DNA of 64,000 bases from Dendrolimus kikuchii (Eukaryota > Arthropoda > Insecta > Lepidoptera > Lasiocampidae): assembly GCA_019925095.2 (NCBI GenBank), contig CM034392.1:689501-753500 (forward strand), read 5' to 3'. The notes below the pieces were generated by a model. The model saw nothing but the letters and a program-made list of their open reading frames with translations. It was not told the DNA's origin and did not search any database. Below, in pieces: positions 23,450 through 34,274 of the stretch; the first letter of the stretch is position 1, and each line of letters starts with the position of its first letter. Position numbers and translations under genes: made by a program.

Positions 23450-23687
23450 GCCAGGTGGTAGGGCATTTGCCCGACTGGATGGCTACCACCTAAAGTCTAA
23501 GTCTAAAGTATGTCCCCATAACCACCTTGAGTTGTGTTCCGGCATTAGTGATCAGGCTCCAGTTTCCCTTAAGAGAGCAGCAGCGCATTTGTAGCAACTT
23601 TGCTGTTGCAAATGTCCATAGGCGATGATAACCGCTTTCCATCAAGTGGGCCGTCTGCCTGTCTGCTGAACTCCTGCAATAAAAAGA
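23450..23687 (+). repeat. Family A repeat, 5' truncated
   Basis: Begins at agccaggtggtagggc and runs to ctgcaataaaaag. Confidence 0.85.
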
Positions 23688-24146
23688 GATGCAAGGCTGG
23701 AGAGATTACACGTAATACTAAAAACACGATGTATATCAGGCTTATATTAGACGGTTCAACCAAGTTGAATCAAGTTGGTTGAAAGGCTGAGAACTGTTCA
23801 ACGGCGTCCATGTTTACGTATAATGCGATTCAAATTGGGATCGACTTTGCGCCATATTGTGACTTTAAATAAGTTTAAATAATGAAATATTATATTAAGA
23901 CAATTTAGTACTAATTTAACCTTTTTATTTAAATTTGATGTAAGACTATCTATTATTGATATGCAAATAAGTTTTTTGCAAACCATAATTTTCAGGTGAC
24001 ATTTGACAGATAAAGGTTATTGACATTCCTATTCTTATTTGGATCGCACAGTGTGTACTTGTTATACATAACACAAGCGTAATCTCCTTAGCTTGGACAT
24101 ACATTGTGTGTATTTGTCTGTCAATTATATTATTAACTGGCAAGTT
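23510..24146 (+). repeat. Distal copy of a 0.6-kb duplicated segment
   Basis: Same order as 20975-21541, with about 87 extra bases at 23825-23911. Confidence 0.78.
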
Positions 24147-24190
24147 ACGCCTGTTTGCTGATCTCCTGCAATAAAAATAAAAAAAAAAAA
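24147..24190 (+). repeat. Family A 3' end fragment
   Basis: gctgatctcctgcaataaaa with A-run. Confidence 0.65.
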
Positions 24191-24380
24191 TTGCCCTAAA
24201 GTTTACGATAGTTACACTGGCATTTAGATGCGCATGCGCTTCCTTACACATTTCACTCCGCCATTAAAATGATAAAATTCATTGTTCAGTGGCCGAGTTG
24301 AGTAACATCGGTCCACGAGCTGGTTTGACCTTAACTGTATTTTCATCATCATACAGTAATGATGAATTATTCTAATTATT

Positions 24381-25267
24381 AGGTAAACTTCTAGGCGCTA
24401 AGAACCTCAGCCAGAAGGCCCAGCTCGCCGCACACAACGCGGTGCTGGTACCTACGCTCACGTATGGAAGCGAGAGTTGGGTATGGAAGAGAGAGCATGA
24501 AAGTAGAGTAAACGCGGTCGAGATGCGAGCACTGCGCAAAATCTGCGGAGTGACGCTCGCGGACCGCGTTCCTAATACCGAAGTAAGAAAGAGAGTTGGT
24601 CTGAAAGAGAGTGTCGGGGTGAAGGTAAGGAAAGGAATGCTCCGGTGGTTCGGGCATGTGGAAAGAATGCATGATGAAAGAATGACTAAACAGATATACA
24701 ATGCAAAAGTGGATGGATGCAGAAGTCGTGGAAGGCCACGACACACCTTCCATGATCAAATTGATCGTGTACTAGCAGAAGGTGATGTCAGGAGCCTTAA
24801 TAACAGACGAGCTTGCATGACAAGAGTTATGAATGTCAAAGAGGCAAGTGAGGTGTGTAAGAATAAGCCTAACTGGCGTTGTATCGTTACCATATCGAAT
24901 TGATTTTGATTTTGATCGATGTTCAAGTGTTGTAGCTCTCTAGCAATATCGAGACGTCAATTTTTGACTGTCAACACTACGTACTGATCAAAGCGGAGAG
25001 TGGCAACACCAGTGCAAGAACGGCGGCCGAACGAAAAACAAAAAATACGAGCGCGCAAGCAAAAATTCGAGTGACATCCCACCAAACTCTTAAAAGACAA
25101 AAAAGGTGCTAGCTGCAGACTCAGGAACGTACAGTGTTTATATCGTTACTGCTAGAAAGGGAACCTTGAACGTCGAAAAGGATCAAATTTACCCAGAGTG
25201 GTATTCGATCGCCTTTGCTGGGCAATCGAATGCTACAGGCGTGAAGTTATGTATGTATGTATGTATG
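24381..25267 (+). mobile_element. RTE-type LINE interrupted by a solo LTR
   Basis: The open part encodes YGSESWVWKREHESRVN, RALRKICGVTLADRV, GMLRWFGHVERM and VCKNKPNW. A deletion of about 42 bp removes the PARELA region before ctggcgt. A solo LTR then interrupts the element, and gtgaag-(tatg)n resumes at 25238. This is one of the longest RTE tails in the window. Confidence 0.85.
24880..25237 (+). mobile_element. Solo LTR (family C) with 5-bp duplication
   Basis: Ends tgtatcgttacc and aatgctaca (TGTA...TACA). ggcgt is duplicated at 24875-24879 and 25238-25242. No internal retrovirus-like frame adjoins. A 5-bp duplication is common for Copia, BEL-Pao and some gypsy elements, so the superfamily is open. 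Confidence 0.87.
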
Positions 25268-25500
25268 TATTTATGATTCGCAATTAATCTCGATAGTGTA
25301 CAATAAAGTTCAGAATTAAGGCTCCGCCTGCCGCAAAATGTCGACAGTGGGGTGCAAACGATACAACGTTTACGTTGGTATTTATTGATCAATAATTTAC
25401 CATAAAAAAAATAACGTAAATCTCCACGATATGAGACGTACCGTGTTTTTTTCATAATTATCATTCCTATAGTTATTTTAAGTTAAGATAAAATCAACAA
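25268..25500. other. AT-rich stretch, nothing recognised
   Basis: No family match was seen. Confidence 0.4.
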
Positions 25501-25512
25501 ATTATTGACATG

Positions 25513-25860
25513 CAGCGGGCGTTGAGGCCACGGGGATCGCAACAGGCCTCCGCCCGCACCAATGCCGCGAGAGGGCGCGAGAGGCAGCCGCGCGACCCTC
25601 TCAGGGCTGGGTATCTCTCACCCGGCCCACACAGGAGAGGCCGCCCTTGTTTATGGGGCGGCCCACCGCTCGCCGGGGTCGCGGATCAAGGCTCACGCTA
25701 CATACCGTGACCCCGGCACTAATGCGGAAGAAGGCTCCCATGGGGTTTTAGTGGGTATACCGGCGTCGGTCGTACTGATTAATCGACGTTGGGGAGCCCC
25801 ACACACCGGCCGCGTCGATCCCCACGCGGCTGACGCATTTCCCCATGTAAAAAAAAAATT
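25513..25860 (+). mobile_element. GC-rich LINE 3' end with 12-bp target-site duplication
   Basis: A GC-rich block ends gcatttccccatgta plus an A-run. The target duplication attattgacatg is at 25501-25512 and 25861-25872. This shows a 5'-truncated poly(A) retrotransposon insertion. The style resembles R1/SART-group 3' regions, but the clade is inference. Confidence 0.83.
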
Positions 25861-25989
25861 ATTATTGACATGTAACCATTTTACTTCTTCAATTTTTATC
25901 AAAACAGGATAATAGAAATCTGCTTCTTTACAAAAGAGAGATAAATAATTTTGTTTTGTTATTTATTTATTGACTCATTGACTCTTCGG

Positions 25990-26125
25990 GTGATTAGAGG
26001 GCTGGTGCTTACCTTGGCCAACGGATCAGTATGGCGATCCAGCGAGGAAACGTAGCCAGCCTTCTGGGCACCTTACCCATAGAAGACGGTGATCTGGGCT
26101 CAGTATTCTACTTATAGTCTTGAGG
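25990..26125 (+). mobile_element. LINE C-terminal fragment
   Basis: Encodes a broken version of SMAIQRGNVASLLGTLPIED-like residues; compare 61995-62262. Confidence 0.6.
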
Positions 26126-26369
26126 GACTATGAGTAGAATACAATACAAACAAGTTAAGTTTTCTTGCATTGTATTCTTTAATTTTATTAGTAGATATTT
26201 AATTGTAAATAAATAGTACTGTGGTTTTATTTATTTTATTACTTTATTATATTCACAATAAAATAATAATGCACTGAAAAACAACCGCTTCTTTAGAATC
26301 CTCGCTATCGCTCGAAAAACCACTACCGAAAATCCTTCAAGGACGTTGGCGTTGCTACAAGCCTTAAGG

Positions 26370-26440
26370 AGCAAAGCTGGCAAACGGTCCATCTTATAGA
26401 AAGTATATACCGTCGCCTATAGACATTTGCAAAACCGGGG
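26370..26440 (-). repeat. Family A repeat, degraded piece
   Basis: ggcaaacggtccatcttata and accgtcgcctatagacattt are recognisable. Confidence 0.6.
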
Positions 26441-26738
26441 TGAAGTGAAAGAAAAGTGGTTTGTTTAGAAGGTATGGTGTAGTTCATTCATATACGTTCA
26501 GTAGTTTCCAAAAAGGATGCGATCACAGCGCCATCTTTTTCGATATTCTCGTCTATCACACGGCAACGACGTCATTTGTCGAGATAAAAAGTGTTGTAAG
26601 TGACGCCATGGGATATAAGCTAGATCTATGTCGAGTTTCATTTAAATCTGTTCAACAGTTTTCACGTGATGCTCTAACAGACAGACAGACAAAAAAAATT
26701 GAAATGTATGCTGGGATACATATTAGAAGTAAAACTTT

Positions 26739-29396
26739 AACGGACAAGTGGAAAAACGAATCGCAACGGACAAATTGAAAAACTAATGGCAACGGATGAG
26801 TGGAAAAACGAATCGCAACGGACAAATTGAAAAACTAATGGCAACGGATGAGTGGAAAAACGAATCGCAACGGACAAATTGAAAAACTAATGGCAACGGA
26901 TGAGTGGAAAAACGAATCGCAACGGACAAATTGAAAAACTAATGGCAACGGATGAGTGGAAAAACGAATCGCAACGGACAAATTGAAAAACTAATGGCAA
27001 CGGATGAGTGGAAAAACGAATCGCAACGGACAAATTGAAAAACTAATGGCAACGGATGAGTGGAAAAACGAATCGCAACGGACAAATTGAAAAACTAATG
27101 GCAACGGATGAGTGGAAAAACGAATCGCAACGGACAAATTGAAAAACTAATGGCAACGGATGAGTGGAAAAACGAATCGCAACGGACAAATTGAAAACTA
27201 ATGGCAACGGATGAGTGGAAAAACGAATCGCAACGGACAAATTGAAAACTAATGGCAACGGATGAGTGGAAAAACGAATCGCAACGGACAAATTGAAAAC
27301 TAATGACAACGGATGAGTGGAAAAACGAATCGCAACGGACAAATTGAAAAACTAATGGCAACGGATGAGTGGAAAAACGAATCGCAACGGACAAATTGAA
27401 AAACTAATGGCAACGGATGAGTGGAAAAACGAATCGCAACGGACAAATTGAAAAACTAATGGCAACGGATGAGTGGAAAAACGAATCGCAACGGACAAAT
27501 TGAAAAACTAATGGCAACGGATGAGTGGAAAAACGAATCGCAACGGACAAATTGAAAAACTAATGGCAACGGATGAGTGGAAAAACGAATCGCAACGGAC
27601 AAATTGAAAAACTAATGGCAACGGATGAGTGGAAAAACGAATCGCAACGGACAAATTGAAAACTAATGGCAACGGATGAGTGGAAAAACGAATCGCAACG
27701 GACAAATTGAAAACTAATGACAACGGATGAGTGGAAAAACGAATCGCAACGGACAAATTGAAAAACTAATGGCAACGGATGAGTGGAAAAACGAATCGCA
27801 ACGGACAAATTGAAAAACTAATGGCAACGGATGAGTGGAAAAACGAATCGCAACGGACAAATTGAAAAACTAATGGCAACGGATGAGTGGAAAAACGAAT
27901 CGCAACGGACAAATTGAAAAACTAATGGCAACGGATGAGTGGAAAAACGAATCGCAACGGACAAATTGAAAAACTAATGGCAACGGATGAGTGGAAAAAC
28001 GAATCGCAACGGACAAATTGAAAAACTAATGGCAACGGATGAGTGGAAAAACGAATCGCAACGGACAAATTGAAAAACTAATGGCAACGGATGAGTGGAA
28101 AAACGAATCGCAACGGACAAATTGAAAACTAATGGCAACGGATGAGTGGAAAAACGAATCGCAACGGACAAATTGAAAAACTAATGGCAACGGATGAGTG
28201 GAAAAACGAATCGCAACGGACAAATTGAAAACTAATGACAACGGATGAGTGGAAAAACGAATCGCAACGGACAAATTGAAAAACTAATGGCAACGGATGA
28301 GTGGAAAAACGAATCGCAACGGACAAATTGAAAAACTAATGGCAACGGATGAGTGGAAAAACGAATCGCAACGGACAAATTGAAAACTAATGACAACGGA
28401 TGAGTGGAAAAACGAATCGCAACGGACAAATTGAAAAACTAATGGCAACGGATGAGTGGAAAAACGAATCGCAACGGACAAATTGAAAAACTAATGGCAA
28501 CGGATGAGTGGAAAAACGAATCGCAACGGACAAATTGAAAAACTAATGGCAACGGATGAGTGGAAAAACGAATCGCAACGGACAAATTGAAAAACTAATG
28601 GCAACGGATGAGTGGAAAAACGAATCGCAACGGACAAATTGAAAAACTAATGGCAACGGATGAGTGGAAAAACGAATCGCAACGGACAAATTGAAAACTA
28701 ATGGCAACGGATGAGTGGAAAAACGAATCGCAACGGACAAATTGAAAACTAATGACAACGGATGAGTGGAAAAACGAATCGCAACGGACAAATTGAAAAA
28801 CTAATGGCAACGGATGAGTGGAAAAACGAATCGCAACGGACAAATTGAAAAACTAATGGCAACGGATGAGTGGAAAAACGAATCGCAACGGACAAATTGA
28901 AAAACTAATGGCAACGGATGAGTGGAAAAACGAATCGCAACGGACAAATTGAAAAACTAATGGCAACGGATGAGTGGAAAAACGAATCGCAACGGACAAA
29001 TTGAAAAACTAATGGCAACGGATGAGTGGAAAAACGAATCGCAACGGACAAATTGAAAAACTAATGGCAACGGATGAGTGGAAAAACGAATCGCAACGGA
29101 CAAATTGAAAACTAATGGCAACGGATGAGTGGAAAAACGAATCGCAACGGACAAATTGAAAAACTAATGGCAACGGATGAGTGGAAAAACGAATCGCAAC
29201 GGACAAATTGAAAAACTAATGGCAACGGATGAGTGGAAAAACGAATCGCAACGGACAAATTGAAAAACTAATGGCAACGGATGAGTGGAAAAACGAATCG
29301 CAACGGACAAATTGAAAAACTAATGGCAAGGATGAGTGGAAAAACGAATCGCAACGGACAAGTGGAAAAACGAATCGCAACGGACAAGTAGAAAAA
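26739..29396 (+). repeat. Tandem array of about 51 copies of a 52-bp unit
   Basis: Each 52-bp unit is two related 26-bp halves: one starts aacggatgagtgg and ends acgaatcgc, the other starts aacggacaaattg and ends actaatggc. A few units are 51 bp through loss of one A. Edge units, including two at 29354-29396, are undimerised aacggacaagtgg monomers. Long minus-strand open frames through the array are a by-product of its composition. Confidence 0.97.
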
Positions 29397-29627
29397 TTTC
29401 AACTGACAAGTGACAAAATGAATCGCAACAAAATTTTAACTTGGAAGTTTTACTGGCAGATTGTTAATGTACTTGTCCAATTTGAAAACCTGCCCGTCTA
29501 TATAGAAGTTTCACTTCAAAACATATATATCGGAATCTGCTGTTCCGAATTACCCCTCCTGATCTTTTTCACATTTTTAAACGCATTGTACAAATTTGAA
29601 CCATTTACAGATGTATTGTATATATAT

Positions 29628-30107
29628 TGAATTTGGGGAATAGTGTGAATGGAGCGTTAGGTAAACTTCTAGGCGCTAAGAACCTCAGCCAGAAGGCCCA
29701 GCTCGCCGTACACAACGCGGTGCTGGTACCTACGCTCACGTATGGATGCGAGAGTTGGGTATGGAAGTAAGAAAGAGAATTGGTCTGAAAGAAAGTGTCG
29801 GGGTGAAGGTAAGGAAAGGAATGCTCCGGTGTTTCGGGCATGTGGAAAGAATGACAAAACAGATATACAATGCAAAATTGGATGGATGCAGAAGTCGTGG
29901 AAGGCCACGACACACCTTCCATGATCAAATTGATCGTGTACTAGCAGAAGGTGATGTCAGGAGCCTTAAGCACAGACGAGCTTGCATGACAAGAGTTATG
30001 AATGTCAAAGAGGCAAGTGAGGTGTGTAAGAATAAGCCTAAATGGCACTCTGTTGTTCGTGCCTACCCCGCAAGGGAACTGGAGTGAAGTTATGTATGTA
30101 TGTATAG
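29628..30107 (+). mobile_element. RTE-type LINE tail with internal deletion
   Basis: It starts farther 5' than most copies (gaatttggggaatagtgtga). It lacks the segment between ggtatgg and aagtaagaaag, then runs to a PARELE stop (last residue changed) and tatgtatg. Confidence 0.85.
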
Positions 30108-30176
30108 ATATATCACTCCCTAGGAAGTAAAAGAATCTACAACAGAAGACTGTCATAACAGTGTTTTTATTTGCAA

Positions 30177-30504
30177 CTAGCGAACCCGACAGACTTCGTT
30201 CTGTCAAAAAGATTTGGAACGTGGCAGTTTTTATTCCTACCTATTTTATTGCCGGGGCAAAAAATTCTCCTGAACAGAACCGTCACCCTGGTGATAGGGG
30301 TGTGTGGGGTTCAGCTCGGGTGACCAAAGTATCTTCGCTTGCACGAACTTTGGCCACCCTTCTGGGACTCACTAAAAAACCCCGACTGGGATGTCTGCCA
30401 GAGGGCTTCAAACTAAGAGCCGAACTTAGGGTTCAGACCTGATTGGAAAATAATCTAAAGGGACAGTGGGAACCTAAAGGTGACAAATATTTAAAAAGTG
30501 GGTG
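30177..30504 (-). mobile_element. Helitron-like 3' end followed by unassigned sequence
   Basis: Plus strand ctagcgaacccgacagactt is the inverse of a Helitron 3' end (gtcgggttcgctag|t). The rest up to the LTR, including a GC-rich part at 30280-30440, is not assigned. Confidence 0.45.
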
Positions 30505-30851
30505 TGTAGCATTCGATGGCCCAGCAAAGGCGATCGATCCTTTTTTTTATCCTTTTTGACGTTCAAGGTTCCTTTTCTAGCAGTAACGATATAAACACTG
30601 TACGTACCTGAGTCTGCAGCTAGCACCTTTTTTGTCTTTTAAGAGTTTGGTAGGATGTCACTCGAATTTTGCTTGCGCGCTCGTATTTCTTGTTTTTCGT
30701 TCGGCCGCCGTTCTTGCACTGATGTTGCCACTCTCCGCTTTGATCAGTACGTAGTGTTGATAGTCAAAAAATGACGTCTCGATATTGCTAGAGAGCTACA
30801 ACACTTGAACATCGATCAAAATCAAAATTAATTCGATATGGTAACGATACA
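30505..30851 (-). mobile_element. Solo LTR (family C), second copy
   Basis: Inverse of 24880-25237, with TGTA...TACA ends. gggtg is duplicated at 30500-30504 and 30852-30856. Confidence 0.87.
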
Positions 30852-30904
30852 GGGTGTCTCGCTCGGATAGTGGAGATAATGGTCTACAAAGGAAGTCATG
30901 GGGA

Positions 30905-31017
30905 TTTAATAAACATACATACATAACTTCACGCCAGTTCCCTTGCGGGGTAGGCACGTACGACAGAGCGCCATTTCGGCTTATTCTTACACACCTCACT
31001 TGCTTCTTTGACATTTT
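30905..31017 (-). mobile_element. RTE-type LINE tail
   Basis: Reverse-complement tail from catacatacat to the KEASEVCKNKP region. Confidence 0.82.
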
Positions 31018-31289
31018 AATAAACGTAATATATTCGCTTCGCGATATTATTTCTTTTGTTTTAGCTTCGGCACGCGACATTAGATCCTCCAACGCGCACA
31101 CGCAGACTGTTTTGATAGATATGATTGAATTTGAGCTTTGTGCAGCGGTAATAAAGTGCAAATTGACTCTTTAGCGTTAGGAACACACCTACATTGCTTA
31201 GGCAACAGTGAAAGCTTGTAATTTCATATGAACTTTATTGAATAGCAATAAAGTTCAAATTCACTCTACATGTTAGTTAGAAAATGTTT

Positions 31290-31473
31290 GTATGGGTAAA
31301 AGAAAAGGGCTGTTTTTAGGGTTTTCCCGGCAATTATTCGAATTTTCCTCGCCGCAAAAACCATCCTTGGACTTCAACGAACATTTAAAAAAAATAATTG
31401 GCCAAATTGGTCCAGGCGTTGTTGAGTTATGCGCTTACCAACACATTTTGCGGTTCATTTTTATATATATAGA
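31290..31473 (-). mobile_element. Helitron-like 5' end
   Basis: Minus strand starts a|tctatatatataaaaatg. The 3' end is not found. Confidence 0.5.
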
Positions 31474-31762
31474 TTATGACTAAACTAGCTCGAAGAGTCG
31501 TCTTCACACAATATATTCTACAATAGGATGGGCTAGGTCAGGGCAAAGGTGACGCTGGTGATTTCATAACACAGAAGCCCATCTTCGGACGTAGTTGGGT
31601 AACGCTGGAAACAATTTTACATTTTAATGGCTGATTGTCACTTTAAAAACACATTAAACTTTCGTAATGCCGACTTAAGTGACGAACAGACAAGTTCGTG
31701 GAATCATGTTTTTTTTTGCTAACTTTAAGAGTTGCAGCTTTCATGCTTGTAAAACTTATTGA

Positions 31763-31968
31763 GAAGAAAGAAGAAAGAAAGAAAAGACGTTTATTTGGTC
31801 TTCATATAGCGAGACACATAATAATGAATTAAACGATGTAATTAATTACCTATATACCAAAAACAAAAGTCTCGCGTTGGTACCAAATAGGTGTAGCTCA
31901 GCATGTGCCAGGCAACAGGTGCTTGACGCTTGTTATCAACTGCACTCTAGGACGGACAGATGTTGCAC
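31763..31968 (-). mobile_element. LINE 3' end with tttc-rich tail
   Basis: Minus strand ends ccaaataaacgtcttttctt then (ttct)n. An aataaa-like signal precedes the tail. The clade is not assigned. Confidence 0.5.
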
Positions 31969-31991
31969 TGTTATATATATATATATATATA

Positions 31992-32309
31992 CTAGCTGAT
32001 GCACGTGAATTCGTCTGTGTGATGCGGTTTTTTAACTATCCCACCGGAACTCTTTAATTTATCGGGATTAAAAGTATCCTATATGTTGACCAGGGATATA
32101 AGCTACCACCATACAAAATTTCATTTAAATTGGTCCAGTCGTTTCGGAGATTAGCCGGTACAAACAGGCAAACAGAGAAACAAAAAATTTGAAAAAATCT
32201 AAATTAGTTTTATTTCACTTCTTACATCCCCCTGACTAGGTTTTTAGCATTTTTTTTTTTCATTATACAATAATTCGGCCTCTACAGTTTTATTATATGT
32301 ATGTATAGA
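31992..32309 (-). mobile_element. Short non-autonomous Helitron (family I), complete ends
   Basis: Minus strand starts a|tctatacatacatataat and ends catcagctag|t. 318 bp, no coding. Confidence 0.85.
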
Positions 32310-32320
32310 TAATAATAATT

Positions 32321-32640
32321 GTATCCGTGCAGGAACGAAGAAAGAATACAATTTCTTGCGTTATGGCGGCCTGTCGTAAGAGGCGACTTAACAACGCACA
32401 GCCAGGTGGTAGGGCATTTGCCCGACTGGATGGCTACCATCCCTGGTCTAAAGTATGTCGCCATAACAACCTTGAGTTGTGTTCCGGCATTAGTGACCAG
32501 GTTCCAGTTGCCCTTAAGAGAGCACAGCAGCGCATTTGTAGCAACTTTGGTGTTGCAAATGTCCGTAGGCGATGGTAACCGCTTTACATCAAGTGGGCCG
32601 TCTGCCTGTCTGCTGATCTCCTGCAATAATTTTTTTTTAT
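32321..32640 (+). repeat. Family A repeat (full)
   Basis: Starts 11 bp after the Helitron at 31992-32309 ends. Runs from tatccgtgcaggaacg to ctgcaataatttt. Confidence 0.86.
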
Positions 32641-33019
32641 TAATATTGTATGTATTTCTTTGTTATTTTCTTCTATTCATTTCAAATACTTATATTGATT
32701 TGTCACTAAGGCTTTTAAACCCTTTTTTCGAACATGTCGTTTGTGTAAATCTACATACACCAAGCTCGACTCCCCGTTGGCAATGATCTGCTACATAATG
32801 TATTTTAGTTATAATGTCTTTGGTTTTTTATTTTTAATTAATATTTATTAGTTATATTAAACAGACCAACAAAACTTCACTTGAATAATTGCGGTATTAT
32901 TTTTCTTAAAAGTAGTTTTTTTTTTTTTCAAATCGATTGCTTTCGATTTATTTACGTATACAAGCGGTGGTTTAATAGTCAGTTAGTTTTTGGCGGGAAC
33001 TGAAAGGAGATGTTGTGCT

Positions 33020-33341
33020 GTTTTTTTTTTTTTTTATTGCAGGAGGTCAGCAGACAGGCAGACGGCCCACTCGTTGGAAAGGGGTTACCATCGCCTATGG
33101 ACATTTGCAACAACAAAGGTGCTACAAATGCGCTGCTGCTCTCTTAAGGGAAACTGGAACCTGGTCACTAATGCCGGAACACAACTCAAGGTTGTTATGG
33201 CGACATACTTTAGACCAGGGGTGGTAGCCATCCAGTCGGGCAAATGCCCTACCACCTGGCTGTGGGTTGTTAAGTCGCCTCTTACGACAGCCCGCCCGGC
33301 CGCAGGAAATTGTATTCTTTCTCCGTTCCTGCACAGATAAA
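33020..33341 (-). repeat. Family A repeat (full)
   Basis: T-run plus attgcaggaggtcagcagac at left, tccgttcctgcacagataaa at right. Confidence 0.88.
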
Positions 33342-33342
33342 A

Positions 33343-33772
33343 CAGTTTTATTTTCTAAAAATTAGTAAAATTACTCTAAAATGAACAATAGTTGTAGGAT
33401 ATTGATAGTTTTTGAGTAGTAATTATATCTTTTGTGAGAAATGTGAACTGTAAAGTCAAATGTGGCCTTTTGAGTAGTTCTAGTGAGTAGGTTCATAGGT
33501 TTAAGAAAATTAAGAAACTATATTGAATGTAAGATCTGGCTTAAAAGCCCAGCTGCCAAGCCATAAAATTAAAAAAAAAATAGTCAGTTACATGACTCAG
33601 AGAGACCATCACTATTACGTCACCCACCACAATAAAGTACGACAATTATGTCATTTCTTTCAAGGGGGCTTTACTGTCAAGAAATCTAGATAGACGCGTA
33701 AACGTCAAAAGTAAAAATAAAAACCTTTGGAAACGACAGCAACATATTTTTGACTATATTTATTTAACACTT
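33343..33772. other. AT-rich stretch, nothing recognised
   Basis: No family match was seen. Confidence 0.4.
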
Positions 33773-34010
33773 TGACGGCCTCTGTGGTTGAGCGGGCTAA
33801 GCCTTTGCCGGTCTACCTCACTACAACGCAGAGGCTCCGGGTTCGATTCCTGGTATAGTAAATTTCGGAAACGTATTTTCTCCGTTATTTACTATGGTCT
33901 GGGTGTCTGGGATCGGCCCCAGAGTAGTCCGTTGTATATTACCCATAACACAAGCGTAACTTGCTTAATTTAGGGATATGTGTGTCTGTCTGCCGATTAT
34001 TATTATTATA
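33773..34010 (+). repeat. tRNA-derived SINE (family E), full
   Basis: A-box-like tggttgagcggg and B box gggttcgattcc are both intact; the tail is (att)n. Confidence 0.9.
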
Positions 34011-34096
34011 TACTGTATTTATTTATTCTCAAAAATTTTACATTTTTTTTAAATATACATATAAAGATATTTTTTTATAAAAAAATAGATAACATT

Positions 34097-34100
<4 letters not shown>

Positions 34101-34164
<64 letters not shown>
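34101..34164. repeat. (ta)n microsatellite
   Basis: About 32 perfect ta units. Confidence 0.97.
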
Positions 34165-34168
<4 letters not shown>

Positions 34169-34274
34169 CAAAAACCCATGACAATGTGTATAGAAATTTT
34201 CGTGATCATCGGTTAAGTAGTTACGGCATGAAAGTGTTACAAGCAAACTCATTCGCTTTTATAATATTAGTTAG

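Noticed and set aside
25510..25912. Arg/Gly/Ala-rich frames in the GC-rich block
   Set aside because: They fall within the LINE 3' insertion bracketed by the 12-bp duplication and extend beyond its ends; composition explains them.
27043..29206. Many overlapping minus-strand open frames encoding SVAIRFSTHPLPLVF-type repeats
   Set aside because: They are the 52-bp array translated in shifting frames; unit length is not a multiple of three and no gene structure surrounds them.
26739..29396. CRISPR array suggested by regular repeats
   Set aside because: There are no unique spacers; the whole 52-bp unit is repeated, and the genome is eukaryotic.
33773..33860. tRNA gene suggested by A-box-like and B-box motifs
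   Set aside because: The motifs belong to the tRNA-derived SINE; the same body and tail recur at several sites and no cloverleaf was established.
34049..34252. Frames rich in IYIYIY
   Set aside because: Translation of the (ta)n microsatellite.
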